A stretch of 64,000 bases of DNA from Thermopolyspora flexuosa (GCF_006716785.1 NZ_VFPQ01000001.1:1612001-1676000), one strand, 5' to 3'. Positions 25,715 to 37,669 are shown, counted from the first letter of the stretch. Notes: generated from the letters alone by a model not told the origin. A program made the numbers and translations.

Positions 25715-27257
25715 CGGGGTCGTGCCGTACCCGCCGGAGTTCGCCGAGCGGTACCGCGCCAAGGGCTACTGGCGCGGGCAGACCTTCGGCGGCCTGCTCC
25801 GCGAGCTCGCCGGGAGGTACGGCGAGCGCACCGCGATCGTCGACGGGGACCGGCGGTGGACCTACCGCGACCTCGACCGCAAGGCCGACCGGCTCGCCGC
25901 CGGGCTGTACGGGCTCGGCATCCGGCCCGGGGACCGGGTCGTGCTCCAGCTCCCCAACATCGCCGAGTTCTACCAGGTCTGCTTCGCCCTGTACCGGATC
26001 GGCGCCTGGCCGGTGTTCGCGCTGCCCGCGCACCGGTCGGCCGAGATCGGCTACTTCTGCTCGTTCACCGAGGCCGTGGCGTACATCCACCCGGGGGTGC
26101 ACGCCGGGTACGACCACGCCGAGATCGCCCGCGGCCTCGACGTGCGGCACGTGCTCACCCCGGACACGCTGCCCGAGACCGACCCGATCGAGCTGCCCGG
26201 ACCGAAGCCGGGCGACGTCGCCTTCCTCCAGCTCTCCGGGGGCAGCACCGGCCTGCCCAAGCTCATCCCCCGGACCCACGACGACTACATCTACAGCTTC
26301 GAGGCGAGCGCGCGGATCTGCGAGCTCACCCCGGAGAGCGTCTACCTGTGCGCGCTGCCCGCGGCGCACAACTTCCCGATGAGCTCGCCCGGCGTGTTCG
26401 GCGTGCTGTCCGCCGGGGCGACCGCGGTGATGGCCCCCGACCCCAGCCCGGACACCTGCTTCCCGCTCATCGAGCGCGAGCGGGTGACGATCACCGCGCT
26501 GGTGCCGCCGCTCGCCCTCGTCTGGATGGACGCCGCGCCGAAGACCAGGCACGACCTGTCGAGCCTGCGGGTGCTCCAGGTCGGCGGGGCGAAGTTCACC
26601 GAGGAGGCCGCCCGGCGGGTACGGCCCACGCTCGGCTGCACGCTCCAGCAGGTGTTCGGCATGGCCGAGGGGCTGGTCAACTACACCCGGTACGACGACC
26701 CCGAGGAGATCATCGTCACCAGCCAGGGCCGCCCGATCAGCGAGGACGACGAGATCCGCATCGTCGACGACGAGGACCGCGAGGTGCCCGAGGGCACCGT
26801 GGGCCACCTGCTCACCCGCGGGCCGTACACGATCCGCGGCTACTACAAGGCCCCGGAGCACAACAAGAACGCGTTCACCGAGGACGGCTTCTACCGCACC
26901 GGCGACCTGGTACGGCGGCTGCCGAGCGGCCACCTCGTCGTCGAGGGCCGGGCCAAGGACCAGATCAACCGCGGCGGCGACAAGATCGCCGGCGAGGAGG
27001 TGGAGAACCACCTGCTCGCCCACCCGAACGTGCACGACGCGGTCGTGGTCGGCGTGCCCGACCCCTACCTGGGCGAGCGCGCCTGCGCCTACGTGATCCC
27101 GAAGGGCGAGCCGCCCACCCGGGCCGAGCTGCGCAGGTTCCTGCGCGACCGCGGCATCGCGGCCTTCAAGATCCCAGACCGGTTCGAGTTCGTGGACGCC
27201 TTCCCCACCACCGCCGTCGGCAAGGTGAGCAGGCGGCGGCTGCGCGAGCTCTCCTGA
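25698..27257 (+). CDS. entE: 2,3-dihydroxybenzoate-AMP ligase
   Basis: 519 residues. Stand-alone adenylation enzyme with [20 protein letters not shown] (A3 loop), [15 protein letters not shown] (A5, aryl-acid type), [20 protein letters not shown] (A7/A8) and the catalytic Lys in [12 protein letters not shown]. The NYTRYDD and [11 protein letters not shown] segments are characteristic of EntE/DhbE aryl-acid ligases. It activates DHB and loads it onto the aryl carrier protein at 27912. Translationally coupled to entC. Confidence 0.95.
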   Translation: MPPTPDGVVPYPPEFAERYRAKGYWRGQTFGGLLRELAGRYGERTAIVDGDRRWTYRDLDRKADRLAAGLYGLGIRPGDRVVLQLPNIAEFYQVCFALYRIGAWPVFALPAHRSAEIGYFCSFTEAVAYIHPGVHAGYDHAEIARGLDVRHVLTPDTLPETDPIELPGPKPGDVAFLQLSGGSTGLPKLIPRTHDDYIYSFEASARICELTPESVYLCALPAAHNFPMSSPGVFGVLSAGATAVMAPDPSPDTCFPLIERERVTITALVPPLALVWMDAAPKTRHDLSSLRVLQVGGAKFTEEAARRVRPTLGCTLQQVFGMAEGLVNYTRYDDPEEIIVTSQGRPISEDDEIRIVDDEDREVPEGTVGHLLTRGPYTIRGYYKAPEHNKNAFTEDGFYRTGDLVRRLPSGHLVVEGRAKDQINRGGDKIAGEEVENHLLAHPNVHDAVVVGVPDPYLGERACAYVIPKGEPPTRAELRRFLRDRGIAAFKIPDRFEFVDAFPTTAVGKVSRRRLRELS

Positions 27258-27268
27258 GAGGACCGACC

Positions 27269-27919
27269 GTGGCGATTCCCCACATCTCCCCCTACCCGAT
27301 GCCGGCCGAGCCGCCCGCGCCCAACCGGGTGGCGTGGACCCCCGACCCGCGCCGGGCCGTACTGCTCATCCACGACATGCAGAACCACTTCCTGCGGCCG
27401 TTCACCCCGGGGCGCTCGCCGCTCACGGAGCTGCTCGCCAACGTCGCCACCCTGCGCGACCACTGCGCCGCCCTCGGCATCCCCGTCGTCTACTCGGCCC
27501 AGCCGGGCGCGCAGACCGCCGAGCAGCGCGGGCTGCTCAGCGACTTCTGGGGCGCGGGGATCGGCCCCGACCCGGAGGACGCCCGCATCGCCGACGCGGT
27601 CGCCCCGCGCCAGGGGGACGTGCACCTCACCAAGTGGCGGTACAGCGCGTTCCAGCGCACCGGGCTCGCCGAGCTGCTCGACGGGTGGGGCCGCGACCAG
27701 CTCATCGTGTGCGGGATCTACGGGCACATCGGCGTGCTGATGACCGCCTGCGAGGCGTTCATGCGGGACATCCGGCCGTTCGTGGTCGCCGACGCGATCG
27801 CCGACTTCTCCGCCGAGCACCACCGGATGGCGCTGGAGTACGCGGCGACCCGCTGCGCCATGACGGTCACCACGGCCGGGCTGATCCGCGAGCTGTCCGG
27901 GCAGGTGGCCGGTGTCTGA
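27269..27919 (+). CDS. entB: Isochorismatase (without carrier domain)
   Basis: 216 residues from GTG 27269. The Asp (LLIHDMQNHFLRPF) and Lys (LTKWRYSAFQRT) of the isochorismatase fold are present. The position of the usual catalytic Cys is Gly in VCGIYGHIGVLMTACEAFMRD, as in EntB and PhzD, so this is a true isochorismate hydrolase. It yields 2,3-dihydro-DHB plus pyruvate. EntB and DhbB normally carry a C-terminal aryl carrier domain; here the protein ends before it, and the carrier is a separate gene overlapping by 8 nt. Confidence 0.93.
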   Translation: MAIPHISPYPMPAEPPAPNRVAWTPDPRRAVLLIHDMQNHFLRPFTPGRSPLTELLANVATLRDHCAALGIPVVYSAQPGAQTAEQRGLLSDFWGAGIGPDPEDARIADAVAPRQGDVHLTKWRYSAFQRTGLAELLDGWGRDQLIVCGIYGHIGVLMTACEAFMRDIRPFVVADAIADFSAEHHRMALEYAATRCAMTVTTAGLIRELSGQVAGV

Positions 27920-28169
27920 GCCGACCCCTGCCGCCGCCGCGCTGCGCGCCCGCATCGCCGAGCTGATGTACCTCGAGCCGGAGGACCTGGAGTTCGACGA
28001 GAGCCTCATCGACCAGGGGCTCGACTCGATCCGGGTGATGACCCTCATCGAGGAGTGGAAGACCGAGGGCATCGAGCTCACCTTCCCCGACCTCGCCGAG
28101 GACCCGACGATCACCGCCTGGGCGAGGCTGCTCGACGAGGCGCGGGCCCGCCTGGGGGAGGGGCGATGA
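27912..28169 (+). CDS. Stand-alone aryl carrier protein (ArCP)
   Basis: 85 residues from GTG 27912. The phosphopantetheine site is Ser39 in [17 protein letters not shown], the GLDS(I/M)R form of aryl carrier domains. It carries the DHB thioester from the ligase to the starter condensation domain of the NRPS. It starts inside entB (8-nt overlap) and overlaps the NRPS by 4 nt. Split from isochorismatase, unlike the fused EntB/DhbB, either by domain fission or as a different lineage. Confidence 0.92.
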   Translation: MSEPTPAAAALRARIAELMYLEPEDLEFDESLIDQGLDSIRVMTLIEEWKTEGIELTFPDLAEDPTITAWARLLDEARARLGEGR

Positions 28170-31100
28170 GGCTCACCGGTGCCCAGCCGGGCATCTGGTT
28201 CGCGCAGCGCCTCGACCCGGAGAACACCGTCTACAACACCGCCGACCGGATCGACATCCGCGGCCCGGTCGACGTGGCCGCGCTGCGGCGGGCGATCGAG
28301 CGGTGCATGGCCGAGGCGGAGATCTTCCGGGCCCGGTTCACCGAGCGGTACGGCGAGCCGGAGCTGCACCTCGACGGCGGGATCCGGCCGGTGGCCGTGG
28401 CCGACCTGCGCGGCGAGCCCGACCCGCAGGCGGCGGCCGAGGCGTGGATCGCCGCCGACCTCGGCCGGCCGCAGGACCTGGTGACCGGGCGGCTCTACAC
28501 CCAGGCGCTGCTGCGCCTCGCCGACGACCACGTGGTCTGGTACCAGCGCATCCACCACATCCTCGTCGACGCCTACGCGCTCACCCTGCTCGTCGACCGG
28601 GTCGCCGAGCTGTACGGCACGGCCGACCCTGGGCCGAGCCCGTTCGGGCGGCTCGCCGCGCTCGCCGACGAGGAGGAGGCCTACCGGAACTCCGGCCGGT
28701 ACGCGGCCGACCGCGCGTACTGGGCGGGCGTGCTCGCCGACCGGTCGGAGACCGGCCCGGCCACCCCCGCCCGCCGCATCGTGCGGCACGCCACGGCGCT
28801 GCCCGGCCCCGCGCACTTCGCCGACCTGGCCCGGCACGCCCGGGTCACCTGGGGCGAGATCGCGGCCGCCGCCGTCGCGATCTACCTGGGCCGCCTCACC
28901 GGCCGCGACGAGCTGCTGCTCGGCCTGCCGATGATGAACCGCACCGGCGCCGCGCTGCGGGTGCCGTCGGCCACGGTGAACGTGGTGCCGCTGCGGCTCG
29001 CCGTACCGCCCACGCTGCCGCTGGACGAGCTGCTGCGGCAGGCCGCGCGGAGCATGGCGCAGGCGCGGCGGCACCAGCGGTACCGGATGGAGGACATCCG
29101 GCGGGACGCCGGGCTCGCCGGGAGCGCGGACGCGCTGTTCGGCCCGGTGATCAACATCAAGCCGTTCGCCCGCGCGGTGTCCTTCGGCCCGTGCAGCGCG
29201 ACGGTGACCAACCTCGCCGCGGGCCCGGTCGACGACCTCGCGGTCGCGGTGATGCCGGACGGCGACCGGCTGCTGCTCGAGCTCGACGGCAACGCCGACC
29301 GGTACACCCCCGAAGACTTGGCGGCCCATGCCGGGCGGCTCGCCCGGCTGCTGGCGCGGCTCGGCGAGGTGCCGCCGGACACCCCGCTCGGCGCGCTCGA
29401 CGCGCTCGGCGCCCCCGCGCTCCCCGAGCCCGCGGCGGCCGCCGACCGGCCGCTGCTGCCCGAGGTGTTCGACCGCCAGGTGGCGGCCACCCCGGACGCG
29501 GTCGCGCTCGTCGCGGGGACCGAGCGGCTCACCTTCCGCGAGCTGGGCGATCGGGTGCACCGGCTCGCCGCCGAGCTGGTACGGCGCGGCGCGGGCCCCG
29601 GCCGGCTGGTCGCGATCCGGCTGCCCCGCTCGGCCTCGTTCGTGGTGGCCGTGCTCGCCGTGCTGCGCAGCGGCGCCGCGTTCCTGCCGATCGACCCCGA
29701 GTACCCGGCCGAGCGCCAGGGCTTCATGCTCGGCGACGCCCGGCCGCTGCTCACCGTCACCGAGGACGGGATCCTCGCCGGTCCGGCGGCGGCGCAGGGG
29801 GACGCCGCCGACCCCGCAGGGCCGCGCGCCTTCCCGGAGATCACGCCGGACGATCCGGCGTACGTGATCTACACGTCGGGCTCCACCGGCCGCCCCAAGG
29901 GCGTGCTCGTCCCGCACCGCGGCCTGGCCGCGCTGTTCGAGAGCCACCGCGACCGGCTGTTCCCGGACCGGCCGATCCGGGCCGCGCACACCGCCTCGTT
30001 CTCCTTCGACGCCTCGCTCGACCCGCTGCTGTGGCTGGCCGGCGGCCACGAGCTCCACCTCGTCGACGACGAGACCCGCCGCGACCCCGAGGCGCTCACC
30101 GCGTACCTGCGCGAGCACGGCATCGGCTACCTCGACCTCACCCCGTCCCACCTCGCCGAGCTGCCCGCCGTACTCGACAACCCTCCGGCGATCACCGTGG
30201 TGGGCGGCGAGGCCGTGCCCGAGCCGCTGTGGCGGCGGCTCGCCGCGGCCGAGGGCGTCACCGCGGTCGACCACTACGGCCCCACCGAGGCCACCGTCGA
30301 CGCCTACACCTGGCTCGGCGACGGCACCGAGGGGCCCACCGCCGGGACCCGGGTCTACGTGCTCGACCAGGCGCTGCGGCCGGTCCCGCCCGGCGTCGCG
30401 GGCGAGCTGTACCTCGCGGGCGAGGGCCTCGCGCTCGGCTACCTGGGCCGGCCCGGGCTCACCGCCGAGCGGTTCGTCGCCGACCCGTACGGCCGGCCGG
30501 GCGAGCGCATGTACCGCACCGGCGACCGGGCCCGGTGGACCGCCGACGGCAGGCTGGAGCTGCTCGGCCGCGGCGACGACCAGATCAAGGTGCGCGGCGT
30601 GCGCATCGAGCCCGCCGAGGTGGAGGCCGCGCTCGCCGCCCACCCGCAGGTGACCGCCGCCGCGGTCGCGGTCCGCGGCGGGCGGCTCGTCGGCTACGTC
30701 ACCGGCGACGCCGACCCCGAGGCGGTGCGCGCGTTCGTGGCCGAGCGGCTGCCGCAGGGCATGGTGCCGAGCGTGGTCGTGCCGGTGGACGCGCTGCCGC
30801 TCACCCCGAACGGCAAGCTCGACCGGGCCGCGCTGCCCGACCCCGGCGTGGAGGCGTCCGGGCGGCCGCCGCGCACCCCGGCCGAGCGGGCGCTGTGCCG
30901 GATCTTCGCCGAGGTGCTCGGCGTGCCCGCGGTCGCCGCCGACCGGTCCTTCTTCGATCTGGGCGGGCACTCGCTGCTCGCCGCCCGGCTCAGCGTGCGC
31001 ATCCGCGCCGAGCTGGGCGCCCGGATCTCGGTGGCGGACATCTTCGCCGCGCCCACCGTGGCCGAGCTCGCCGTGCGGCTCGGCGAGGCGGCCGCGGCGG

Positions 31101-34100
31101 CCGAGCGGCCCCCGCTGCTGCCCCGGCCCCGCCCCGAGCGCCCGCCGCTCTCCTACGCCCAGGCGCGGCTGTGGTTCCTCCACCGTCTCGAGGGGCCGAG
31201 CCCGACGTACAACATCCCGCTCGTGCTCACCCTCACCGGCCCGCTCGACGTCGACGCGCTGCGCGCCGCGCTCGGCGACGTGGTGGCCCGGCACGAGATC
31301 CTGCGCACCGTCTTCCCCGACGAGGGCGGCACGCCGTACCAGCTGGTGCGCGAGCCGGAACCGGTGCCGCTGCCGGTGACCGAGCCGGACGACCCGCAGG
31401 CGGCGATCCGGGAGCTCGCCCGGCACCCGTTCGACCTCGCCGTCGAGACCCCGCTCCGCGCCCACCTGCTGCGCACCGGCCCCGAGGAGCACACGCTGCT
31501 GCTCGTGCTCCACCACATCGCCGGGGACGGCTGGTCGACCGGGCCGCTGCTGCGCGACCTCGCCGCCGCGTACGCCGCCCGGCGGGAGGGCCGGGCGCCG
31601 GACCTCGCGCCGCTGCCGGTGCAGTACGCCGACTACACGCTCTGGCAGCGGGAGCTGCTGGAGACCGTCGCCGACGAGCAGCTCGCGTACTGGACCGAGG
31701 CGCTGCGCGACCTGCCCGACCGGCTCGAGCCGCCCGCGGACCGGCCGCGGCCGCCCGCCGCCACGTACCGGGGCGGCACCGTGCCGGTCGCCTTCGACGC
31801 CGAGGCGCTGGCCCGGCTCGCCCGGGACGGCGGCGCGAGCGTGTTCATGGTGCTGCAGGCCGGGCTCGCCGCCCTGCTCCACCGGCTCGGCGCGGGCACC
31901 GACGTGCCGATCGGCACCCCGATCGCCGGGCGGGACGACCCCGCGCTGGAGGACCTCGTCGGGTTCTTCGCCAACACGCTCGTGCTGCGCACCGACCTGT
32001 CCGGCGACCCCACGTTCCGGGAGCTGCTGGAGCGGGTGCGCGGCACCGACCTGGAGGCGTACGCGCACGCCGAGCTGCCGTTCGAGCGGCTGGTCGAGGC
32101 GATCAACCCGGCCCGGGCGCGCAACCGGCACCCGCTGTTCCAGGTGATGCTCGTCCACCAGGGCGGCCAGGACGCCGTTGTGGAGTTCCCCGGCCTGACC
32201 GCCCGGCTCGGCCTCGCCACCACCGGGACCGCCAAGTTCGACCTCACCCTCAACGTGGGGGAGGACGGCACCGGGTTCCTCGAGTACGCCGCCGACCTGT
32301 TCGACCACGCCACCGCCGAGGACCTCGCCCGGCGGCTGGAGCGGCTGCTCGCCCAGGCCGTCGCCGACCCCGACCGCCGGGTGAGCGAGTACGACGTGCT
32401 GCTCCCCGGCGAGCACGACCGGCTCGTCCGCGAGTGGCGGGCCGCCCCGCCCGGGGACGGCCCGGACTGGAGCGGCCGCACCCTGCCGGAGGTCTTCGCC
32501 GAGCAGGTACGGCTCCGCCCGGACGCGGTCGCGGTCACCATGGGGGAGGAGCGGCTCAGCTACGCCGAGCTCGACCGGCTCGCCAACCGCCTCGCCCACC
32601 GGCTCATCGCCCAGGGCGCCGGCCCCGAGCGCATCGTGGCCCTCGCCATGCCGCGCTCGGTCCGGCTGGTGGCCGCGCTGCTCGCGGTGCTCAAGGCGGG
32701 CGCCGCCTACCTGCCGCTCGACCCCGACTACCCGGCCGAGCGCATCGAGTACATGGTCCAGGACGCCCGGCCGGTGTGCGTGGTCGACGAGGGCTGGTTC
32801 GCCGGCCTGGACGCCTGGCCGGACCACGACCCGGAGGTCACGGCGGGGCCCGGCAACGCCGCGTACGTGATCTACACCTCCGGGTCCACCGGCCGCCCCA
32901 AGGGCGTGGTGGTCACCCACGCCAACGTGCTGCGGCTGTTCACCGCCACCGACCACTGGTTCCGGTTCGGCCCGGACGACGTGTGGACGCTCTTCCACTC
33001 CTACGCCTTCGACTTCTCGGTGTGGGAGCTGTGGGGCGCCCTGCTGTACGGCGGCCGGCTCGTGGTCGTGCCGTACCGGGTGTCCCGCTCGCCGGGCGAC
33101 TTCCTCGACCTGCTCGAGCGCGAGCGGGTCACCGTGCTCAACCAGACGCCGTCGGCGTTCTACCAGCTCGTCGCGGCCGACGACGGCCGGGAGCTGGCGC
33201 TGCGGTACGTGATCTTCGGCGGCGAGGCGCTGGAGCTGTCCAGGCTGCGCGACTGGTACGCCCGCCGCCCGGACCGGCCGCTGCTCGTCAACATGTACGG
33301 CATCACCGAGACCACGGTGCACGTCACCCACCGGGAGCTGTCGCCCGCCGACCGGGAGGGCGGCCCGATCGGGCGGGGCATCCCCGACCTGCGGGTCTAC
33401 CTGCTCGACGAGCGGCTCCGGCCGGTCCCGCCCGGCGTGGTCGGTGAGCTGTACGTCGGCGGCGCGGGCGCGGCCCGCGGCTACCTCGGCCGCCCGGGGC
33501 TGTCCGCGATCCGGTTCGTCGCCGACCCGTACGGCCCGCCGGGGTCGCGCATGTACCGGTCCGGCGACCTGGCCAGGTGGCGGCGGGACGGCACCCTCGA
33601 CTACGTGGGCCGCGCCGACCACCAGGTGAAGGTGCGCGGCTTCCGCATCGAGCTCGGCGAGATCGAGGCGGTGCTGCTCGACCACCCGGCCGTGGCGCAG
33701 GTCGCCGCGGTGGTCCGCGAGGACCGGCCGGGCGACCGGCGGATCGTCGCCTACGTGGTGCCCGCGGACGCCGAGCTCGCGGCCGACCCGCGGCGGCTCG
33801 CCGCCACGCTGCGCGGCCACGCCACGACCGTGCTGCCGGACTACATGGTGCCCGCGGCGTTCGCGCCGCTGGAGCGGCTGCCGCTCACCGCGAACGGCAA
33901 GCTCGACCGGGCCGCGCTGCCCGCGCCGCAGGTGCTCGGCGACGAGTCGCGGCCCCCGGCCGACCCGCGCGAGGCGACGCTGTGCGAGCTGTTCGCCGAG
34001 GTGCTCGGCGCGGCCCGGGTCGGCGTCACCGACGGGTTCTTCGACCTGGGCGGGCACTCGCTGCTCGCGGTCCGGCTGGTGAGCCGGATCCGGGAGACGC

Positions 34101-34963
34101 TCGGCGTGGAGATCTCGATCGGCGACCTGTTCGAGGCGCCCAGCCCGGCCGCGCTCGCCGCGCTGCTCGACCGCGGCGAACGGGCCGACCCGCTCGGCGT
34201 GCTGCTGCCGCTGCGCTCCGCCGGGGACCGGCCGCCGCTGTTCGCGATCCACCCCGCGGGCGGGCTGAGCTGGTGCTACAGCGGGCTGATCCGCGCCATC
34301 CCGGCCGGGCACCCGATCTACGGCGTGCAGGCGCGGCGCGACCCGCTGCCGGCGAGCATGACCGAGCTCGCCGCCGACTACGTCGCGCAGATCCGGTCGG
34401 TGCAGCCGCGCGGGCCGTACCACCTGCTCGGCTGGTCGGCCGGCGGGATCATCGGTCACGAGGTCGCGGTGCAGCTCCGGGAGGCCGGTGAGGAGGTCGC
34501 CACGCTGGCGATGCTCGACGCCTACCCGGCGGACGGCTTCCGGCTGCTGCCGCCCGCCGACGAGGCCGAGGCCATGGAGGCGCTGCTCACCATGGGCGGC
34601 TTCCACCCGGACATCGTGCCCAGGCTCGAGCTCGACGCGGTGATCGAGGTGTTGCGCCGCGAGGGCAGCCCGCTCGCCGGGCTCGGGCCGGAGGTGCTCG
34701 CCTCGCTGAAGGACCTCTACCTCAACCTCAACCGGCTGATCCGGGAGTTCTCGCACCGGACCTTCGACGGCGACGTGCTGTTCTTCCGCGCCGTGGTGGA
34801 CACCGTGGACGACGGCCTCACCGCCGACACCTGGCGGCCGTACGTCACCGGGCGGATCGTCAACCACGAGGTGGCGTGCAGCCACAAGGACATGACCCAG
34901 CCCAAGCCGATCGCCGAGATCGGCGCGATCGTCGCGGCGCGGCTCAAGGAGCGGCACCCGTGA
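28166..34963 (+). CDS. Dimodular siderophore NRPS, C-A-T-C-A-T-TE (DhbF-like)
   Basis: 2265 residues from ATG 28166, overlapping the carrier gene (ATGA). C1 has HHILVDA at 130-136; A1 has [10 protein letters not shown] near 570 and Lys884; T1 Ser936; C2 HHIAGDG at 1116-1122; A2 [10 protein letters not shown] near 1571; T2 Ser1965; TE Ser2091 in GWSAGG. Reading pocket residues by alignment to GrsA gives A2 = D F W N I G M V H K, the canonical Thr code. A1 = D A D D V G H V D K (Asp615 first) has several acidic residues and suggests Arg, Lys or Orn. Layout and terminal Thr imply threefold iteration by the TE and a trilactone, as in bacillibactin or griseobactin. No epimerisation domain is present, nor an MbtH partner in the window. 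Confidence 0.95.
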   Translation: MRLTGAQPGIWFAQRLDPENTVYNTADRIDIRGPVDVAALRRAIERCMAEAEIFRARFTERYGEPELHLDGGIRPVAVADLRGEPDPQAAAEAWIAADLGRPQDLVTGRLYTQALLRLADDHVVWYQRIHHILVDAYALTLLVDRVAELYGTADPGPSPFGRLAALADEEEAYRNSGRYAADRAYWAGVLADRSETGPATPARRIVRHATALPGPAHFADLARHARVTWGEIAAAAVAIYLGRLTGRDELLLGLPMMNRTGAALRVPSATVNVVPLRLAVPPTLPLDELLRQAARSMAQARRHQRYRMEDIRRDAGLAGSADALFGPVINIKPFARAVSFGPCSATVTNLAAGPVDDLAVAVMPDGDRLLLELDGNADRYTPEDLAAHAGRLARLLARLGEVPPDTPLGALDALGAPALPEPAAAADRPLLPEVFDRQVAATPDAVALVAGTERLTFRELGDRVHRLAAELVRRGAGPGRLVAIRLPRSASFVVAVLAVLRSGAAFLPIDPEYPAERQGFMLGDARPLLTVTEDGILAGPAAAQGDAADPAGPRAFPEITPDDPAYVIYTSGSTGRPKGVLVPHRGLAALFESHRDRLFPDRPIRAAHTASFSFDASLDPLLWLAGGHELHLVDDETRRDPEALTAYLREHGIGYLDLTPSHLAELPAVLDNPPAITVVGGEAVPEPLWRRLAAAEGVTAVDHYGPTEATVDAYTWLGDGTEGPTAGTRVYVLDQALRPVPPGVAGELYLAGEGLALGYLGRPGLTAERFVADPYGRPGERMYRTGDRARWTADGRLELLGRGDDQIKVRGVRIEPAEVEAALAAHPQVTAAAVAVRGGRLVGYVTGDADPEAVRAFVAERLPQGMVPSVVVPVDALPLTPNGKLDRAALPDPGVEASGRPPRTPAERALCRIFAEVLGVPAVAADRSFFDLGGHSLLAARLSVRIRAELGARISVADIFAAPTVAELAVRLGEAAAAAERPPLLPRPRPERPPLSYAQARLWFLHRLEGPSPTYNIPLVLTLTGPLDVDALRAALGDVVARHEILRTVFPDEGGTPYQLVREPEPVPLPVTEPDDPQAAIRELARHPFDLAVETPLRAHLLRTGPEEHTLLLVLHHIAGDGWSTGPLLRDLAAAYAARREGRAPDLAPLPVQYADYTLWQRELLETVADEQLAYWTEALRDLPDRLEPPADRPRPPAATYRGGTVPVAFDAEALARLARDGGASVFMVLQAGLAALLHRLGAGTDVPIGTPIAGRDDPALEDLVGFFANTLVLRTDLSGDPTFRELLERVRGTDLEAYAHAELPFERLVEAINPARARNRHPLFQVMLVHQGGQDAVVEFPGLTARLGLATTGTAKFDLTLNVGEDGTGFLEYAADLFDHATAEDLARRLERLLAQAVADPDRRVSEYDVLLPGEHDRLVREWRAAPPGDGPDWSGRTLPEVFAEQVRLRPDAVAVTMGEERLSYAELDRLANRLAHRLIAQGAGPERIVALAMPRSVRLVAALLAVLKAGAAYLPLDPDYPAERIEYMVQDARPVCVVDEGWFAGLDAWPDHDPEVTAGPGNAAYVIYTSGSTGRPKGVVVTHANVLRLFTATDHWFRFGPDDVWTLFHSYAFDFSVWELWGALLYGGRLVVVPYRVSRSPGDFLDLLERERVTVLNQTPSAFYQLVAADDGRELALRYVIFGGEALELSRLRDWYARRPDRPLLVNMYGITETTVHVTHRELSPADREGGPIGRGIPDLRVYLLDERLRPVPPGVVGELYVGGAGAARGYLGRPGLSAIRFVADPYGPPGSRMYRSGDLARWRRDGTLDYVGRADHQVKVRGFRIELGEIEAVLLDHPAVAQVAAVVREDRPGDRRIVAYVVPADAELAADPRRLAATLRGHATTVLPDYMVPAAFAPLERLPLTANGKLDRAALPAPQVLGDESRPPADPREATLCELFAEVLGAARVGVTDGFFDLGGHSLLAVRLVSRIRETLGVEISIGDLFEAPSPAALAALLDRGERADPLGVLLPLRSAGDRPPLFAIHPAGGLSWCYSGLIRAIPAGHPIYGVQARRDPLPASMTELAADYVAQIRSVQPRGPYHLLGWSAGGIIGHEVAVQLREAGEEVATLAMLDAYPADGFRLLPPADEAEAMEALLTMGGFHPDIVPRLELDAVIEVLRREGSPLAGLGPEVLASLKDLYLNLNRLIREFSHRTFDGDVLFFRAVVDTVDDGLTADTWRPYVTGRIVNHEVACSHKDMTQPKPIAEIGAIVAARLKERHP

Positions 34964-36465
34964 GCCGGACCCGCGAGCCCGGGCGTGACCCGGAGGGGAG
35001 CCCGGTGAGCGGCCCGGGACCGGCCACCGAGCGGGGAGGCGGCATGGGCGGGCGCCCGGCCGCCTCCCGGCCGCCGGCCGTGCTCGGATTCGTCTACGTG
35101 GCCGCGATGGTGATGAGCGGGCTCGACGCCACGATCGTCAACCCCGCGCTGCTCACCATCGGCACCGACCTCGGCGTCGCGCCCGCCGCCACCAACCTGG
35201 TGGAGTCGGCGTTCCTGGTGAGCCTGTCGGTGGCGATGCCGGTCGCCGGGTGGCTGTGCGACCGGTACGGCGCGGCCCGCACCTTCCTCGCCGCGCTCGC
35301 CGCCTTCACCGCGGCCTCGGCGCTGTGCGGGCTCGCCTGGAACCTCGCCGCGCTCGTCGCCTTCCGGGTGGTGCAGGGCGTCGCCGGGGGCCTGCTCACC
35401 CCGGCCGGGATGACCATGCTCTTCCAGGCCTACCCGCCCGAGCGGCGCATGCGGCTGTCCCGGCTGCTCGCCATCCCGACCGCCCTCGCCCCCGCGGCCG
35501 GGCCGATCCTCGGCGGCCTGCTCACCGAGCACGCCACCTGGCGGTGGGCGTTCCTCGTCAACGTGCCGCTCGGCGTGCTCGCGGTGGCCTGCGGGCTGCG
35601 CCCGCTCGGCCGCATCGGCGACCGGCCGCCCGAGGCGTCCCGGCTCGACCGCACCGGGCTGCTGCTCGCCGTACCCGGGTTCGGGATGCTGCTGTACGCG
35701 CTCGGCGACGGGCCGTTCCGCGGGTGGGCCTCGCCGGTGATCCTGGTGCCGCTGCTCGGCGGCCTCGCGCTCGCCGCCTGCTACGTGCGCACCGCGCTGC
35801 GCACCCCCGAGCCGCTGCTCGACCTGCGGCTGCTTCGCGACCGGCGGTACGGCGCGGGCACGGCGGTCACCTCGCTGGCGGCGGCCGGGCTCATGGGCAT
35901 GCTGTTCGTGTTCCCGCTGCGGTACCAGGACGAGCTGGGGGCGAGCGCGGCCGACGCCGGGCTCGTGGTGTTCCCCGAGGCGCTCGGCCTCATGGCCGCC
36001 TCGTCCGTGGTCGACCGGGTCTGCGCCCGGGCCGGCGCCCGCCCGGTGATCGCGGCCGGGCTCGCGGGCGGGGCCGCGCTGTTCGCCCTGCTCGGCCTGA
36101 CCGACCTCGATCCGTGGAGCCTGCGCGCGGCCATGTTCGGCGTCGGTTTCGTGCTCGGCCATGCGGTGCTCGCGGTGCAGGTGGCCTCGTTCGACACGAT
36201 CCCCGGGGACGCGATGGGCCGGGCGATGGCGCTGTTCCAGTCGGTGCGCATGCTCGGCGGCTCGCTCGGCGTGGCGGCCTGCGCGATCGCGGCCGCCGCC
36301 TCCTACGCGGCGGGCCTGCTCGTCGCCGCCGGCCTGCTCGCGGTCGCGTTCGGGGTCACCGTGGCCGCGGCCGCGCTCGGCGGACGCCCGGCCCCGGCAG
36401 GCGCGGCCGAGCCGTCCGGCCCGTCCGGCACGGCGCCGCCCGAGCCGTCCCCGGCCGAGGGGTGA
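34960..36465 (+). CDS. MFS exporter of the siderophore locus (EntS/DHA2-like)
   Basis: 501 residues if it starts at GTG 34960 (GTGA overlap with the NRPS). GTG 35005 (GGAGGGGAG ahead) and ATG 35044 (GGGGAGG ahead) are equally good or better starts and remove a Gly/Pro-rich leader. From [25 protein letters not shown] the DHA2 pattern is clear: 12-14 helices, [13 protein letters not shown] after TM2 and [11 protein letters not shown] in the middle. Its position directly after the NRPS suggests it exports the finished siderophore. The C-terminus is a Pro/Ser/Ala tail. A strong hairpin follows. Confidence 0.88.
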   Translation: MSRTREPGRDPEGSPVSGPGPATERGGGMGGRPAASRPPAVLGFVYVAAMVMSGLDATIVNPALLTIGTDLGVAPAATNLVESAFLVSLSVAMPVAGWLCDRYGAARTFLAALAAFTAASALCGLAWNLAALVAFRVVQGVAGGLLTPAGMTMLFQAYPPERRMRLSRLLAIPTALAPAAGPILGGLLTEHATWRWAFLVNVPLGVLAVACGLRPLGRIGDRPPEASRLDRTGLLLAVPGFGMLLYALGDGPFRGWASPVILVPLLGGLALAACYVRTALRTPEPLLDLRLLRDRRYGAGTAVTSLAAAGLMGMLFVFPLRYQDELGASAADAGLVVFPEALGLMAASSVVDRVCARAGARPVIAAGLAGGAALFALLGLTDLDPWSLRAAMFGVGFVLGHAVLAVQVASFDTIPGDAMGRAMALFQSVRMLGGSLGVAACAIAAAASYAAGLLVAAGLLAVAFGVTVAAAALGGRPAPAGAAEPSGPSGTAPPEPSPAEG

Positions 36466-36471
36466 TCGAAA

Positions 36472-36503
36472 GGCGCCGTATCGGGAGCTCCCGCTACGGC
36501 GCC
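36472..36503. terminator. 32-bp near-perfect palindrome between convergent operons
   Basis: Arms 36472-36487 and 36488-36503 pair over 16 bp with one mismatch (36481/36494); the centre is GGGAGCTCCC. It starts 6 bp after the exporter stop and ends 27 bp before the convergent amidohydrolase stop. A bidirectional terminator ending both siderophore transcripts. Confidence 0.8.
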
Positions 36504-36530
36504 TGTTACTGATAGGTGCGCGGGGCCGCC

Positions 36531-37658
36531 TCAGGCCGCGCCGCCGGCGAGATCGGCCGCGGTCCAGGCGAGGGCGGTGGCGCCGTCGAGCACCGCCCGG
36601 TCCGCCGAGGCGGAGACCGCGAGCGCGGCGAACGCCTCCTCGTGCGGCGCCGCGCTCCCGTCCCCGATCATGATCATCGGGTGGATCGCCCGGGTGACGT
36701 GGGAGACGTTCGCCATGTCGGTCATCGCGAACGGCTCCTTCTCCACCGGCTCCGGGCGGCCGAGCGCGGCCGCGTTCGCGCCGTAGCAGGCGGCGAGCGG
36801 GGCGTCGTCCCGGAAGTCGAGGTAGTCGGGCTCGGGCCGGGTGAACGTCACCCCGCACCCGGTGGCGATCGCCCCGGCACGGAAGCAGTCCTCGGTACGG
36901 CGGCGCAGCTCGGCCAGGTGCTCGGCGCGGGCCGCCCGCAGCTCGTAGCTCGCCGCCGACCGCGCGGGCACGATGTTCGGGGCGTCCCCGGCGTGCGTCA
37001 CCACGCCGTGCACGTGCCGGTCCCGGGGGAGCGCCTGGCGCAGCATGCCGATCGCCACCTGGGCGAGGGTCATCGCGTCCGCGGCGTTCCGCCCCTCCCA
37101 CGGGGCGAGCGTGGCGTGCGCGGCCCGGCCGCGGAACTCCACCTCCAGCGTGCCGAGCGCGAACGAGCGGAACCGCACGGTCTCGAACGGGCCGGGGTGC
37201 ACCATCATCGCCGCGTCCACCCCGTCGAACACCCCGGCCTCGAGCAGCAGCGCCTTGCCGCCGCCGCGCTCCTCGGCCGGCGTGCCGATCACCTTCACCG
37301 TCAGCCCGAGGTCGTCGGCGACCGGGGCGAGCGCGAGCCCCGCGCCCACCGACGCCGCGGCGATGACGTTGTGGCCGCAGGCGTGCCCGAGGCCCGGCAG
37401 CGCGTCGTACTCGGCGCAGAACGCCACGGTCACCGGCCCGGATCCGGCGGTCGCGGCGAACGCGGTGGGCAGCCCGCCCGCGCCCGGCGTCACCGCGAAC
37501 CCGCCGTCGGCGAGCAGCTCGGCGCACCAGCGGGCGGCGCGCTCCTCCTCGAACGCGGTCTCCGGGTGGGCGTGGATGCGGTGGCTCAGCCCGAGCAGCG
37601 CCTCGCGCCGCCCCTCGACGGTGGTCCGGATCGCGTCCTTCGCCGTCTGCACGTGCAT
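36531..37658 (-). CDS. M20-family amidohydrolase (AbgB/ACY1L2-like)
   Basis: 375 residues from ATG 37658, with GAGGAGG ahead. The M20 signature is strong: LSHRIHAHPETAFEEERAA, AFCAEYDALPGLGHACGHNV, GTPAEERGGGKALLLEAGVF, and HPMIMIGDGSAAPHEEAF near the end. This subgroup includes AbgB, which cleaves p-aminobenzoyl-glutamate, and other N-acyl amino acid hydrolases. It is last in the minus-strand operon permease-esterase-amidohydrolase (11 bp after the esterase stop) driven from the iron boxes at 40.95 kb. Cleavage of the dihydroxybenzoyl-amino acid amide after uptake is therefore a reasonable guess; it has not been shown. Confidence 0.88.
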   Translation of the reverse strand: MHVQTAKDAIRTTVEGRREALLGLSHRIHAHPETAFEEERAARWCAELLADGGFAVTPGAGGLPTAFAATAGSGPVTVAFCAEYDALPGLGHACGHNVIAAASVGAGLALAPVADDLGLTVKVIGTPAEERGGGKALLLEAGVFDGVDAAMMVHPGPFETVRFRSFALGTLEVEFRGRAAHATLAPWEGRNAADAMTLAQVAIGMLRQALPRDRHVHGVVTHAGDAPNIVPARSAASYELRAARAEHLAELRRRTEDCFRAGAIATGCGVTFTRPEPDYLDFRDDAPLAACYGANAAALGRPEPVEKEPFAMTDMANVSHVTRAIHPMIMIGDGSAAPHEEAFAALAVSASADRAVLDGATALAWTAADLAGGAA

Positions 37659-37669
37659 CCTCAGCCTCC

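Noticed and set aside
27089-34957. Minus-strand open frame of about 2600 codons opposite the NRPS
   Set aside because: Compositional artefact of GC-rich codon bias; the plus strand encodes a complete NRPS with all core motifs.
23811-36465. Fuscachelin- or enterobactin-type cluster
   Set aside because: Enterobactin needs one Ser module, and fuscachelin more modules and NRPS proteins. Here there are exactly two modules and the second has a Thr code.
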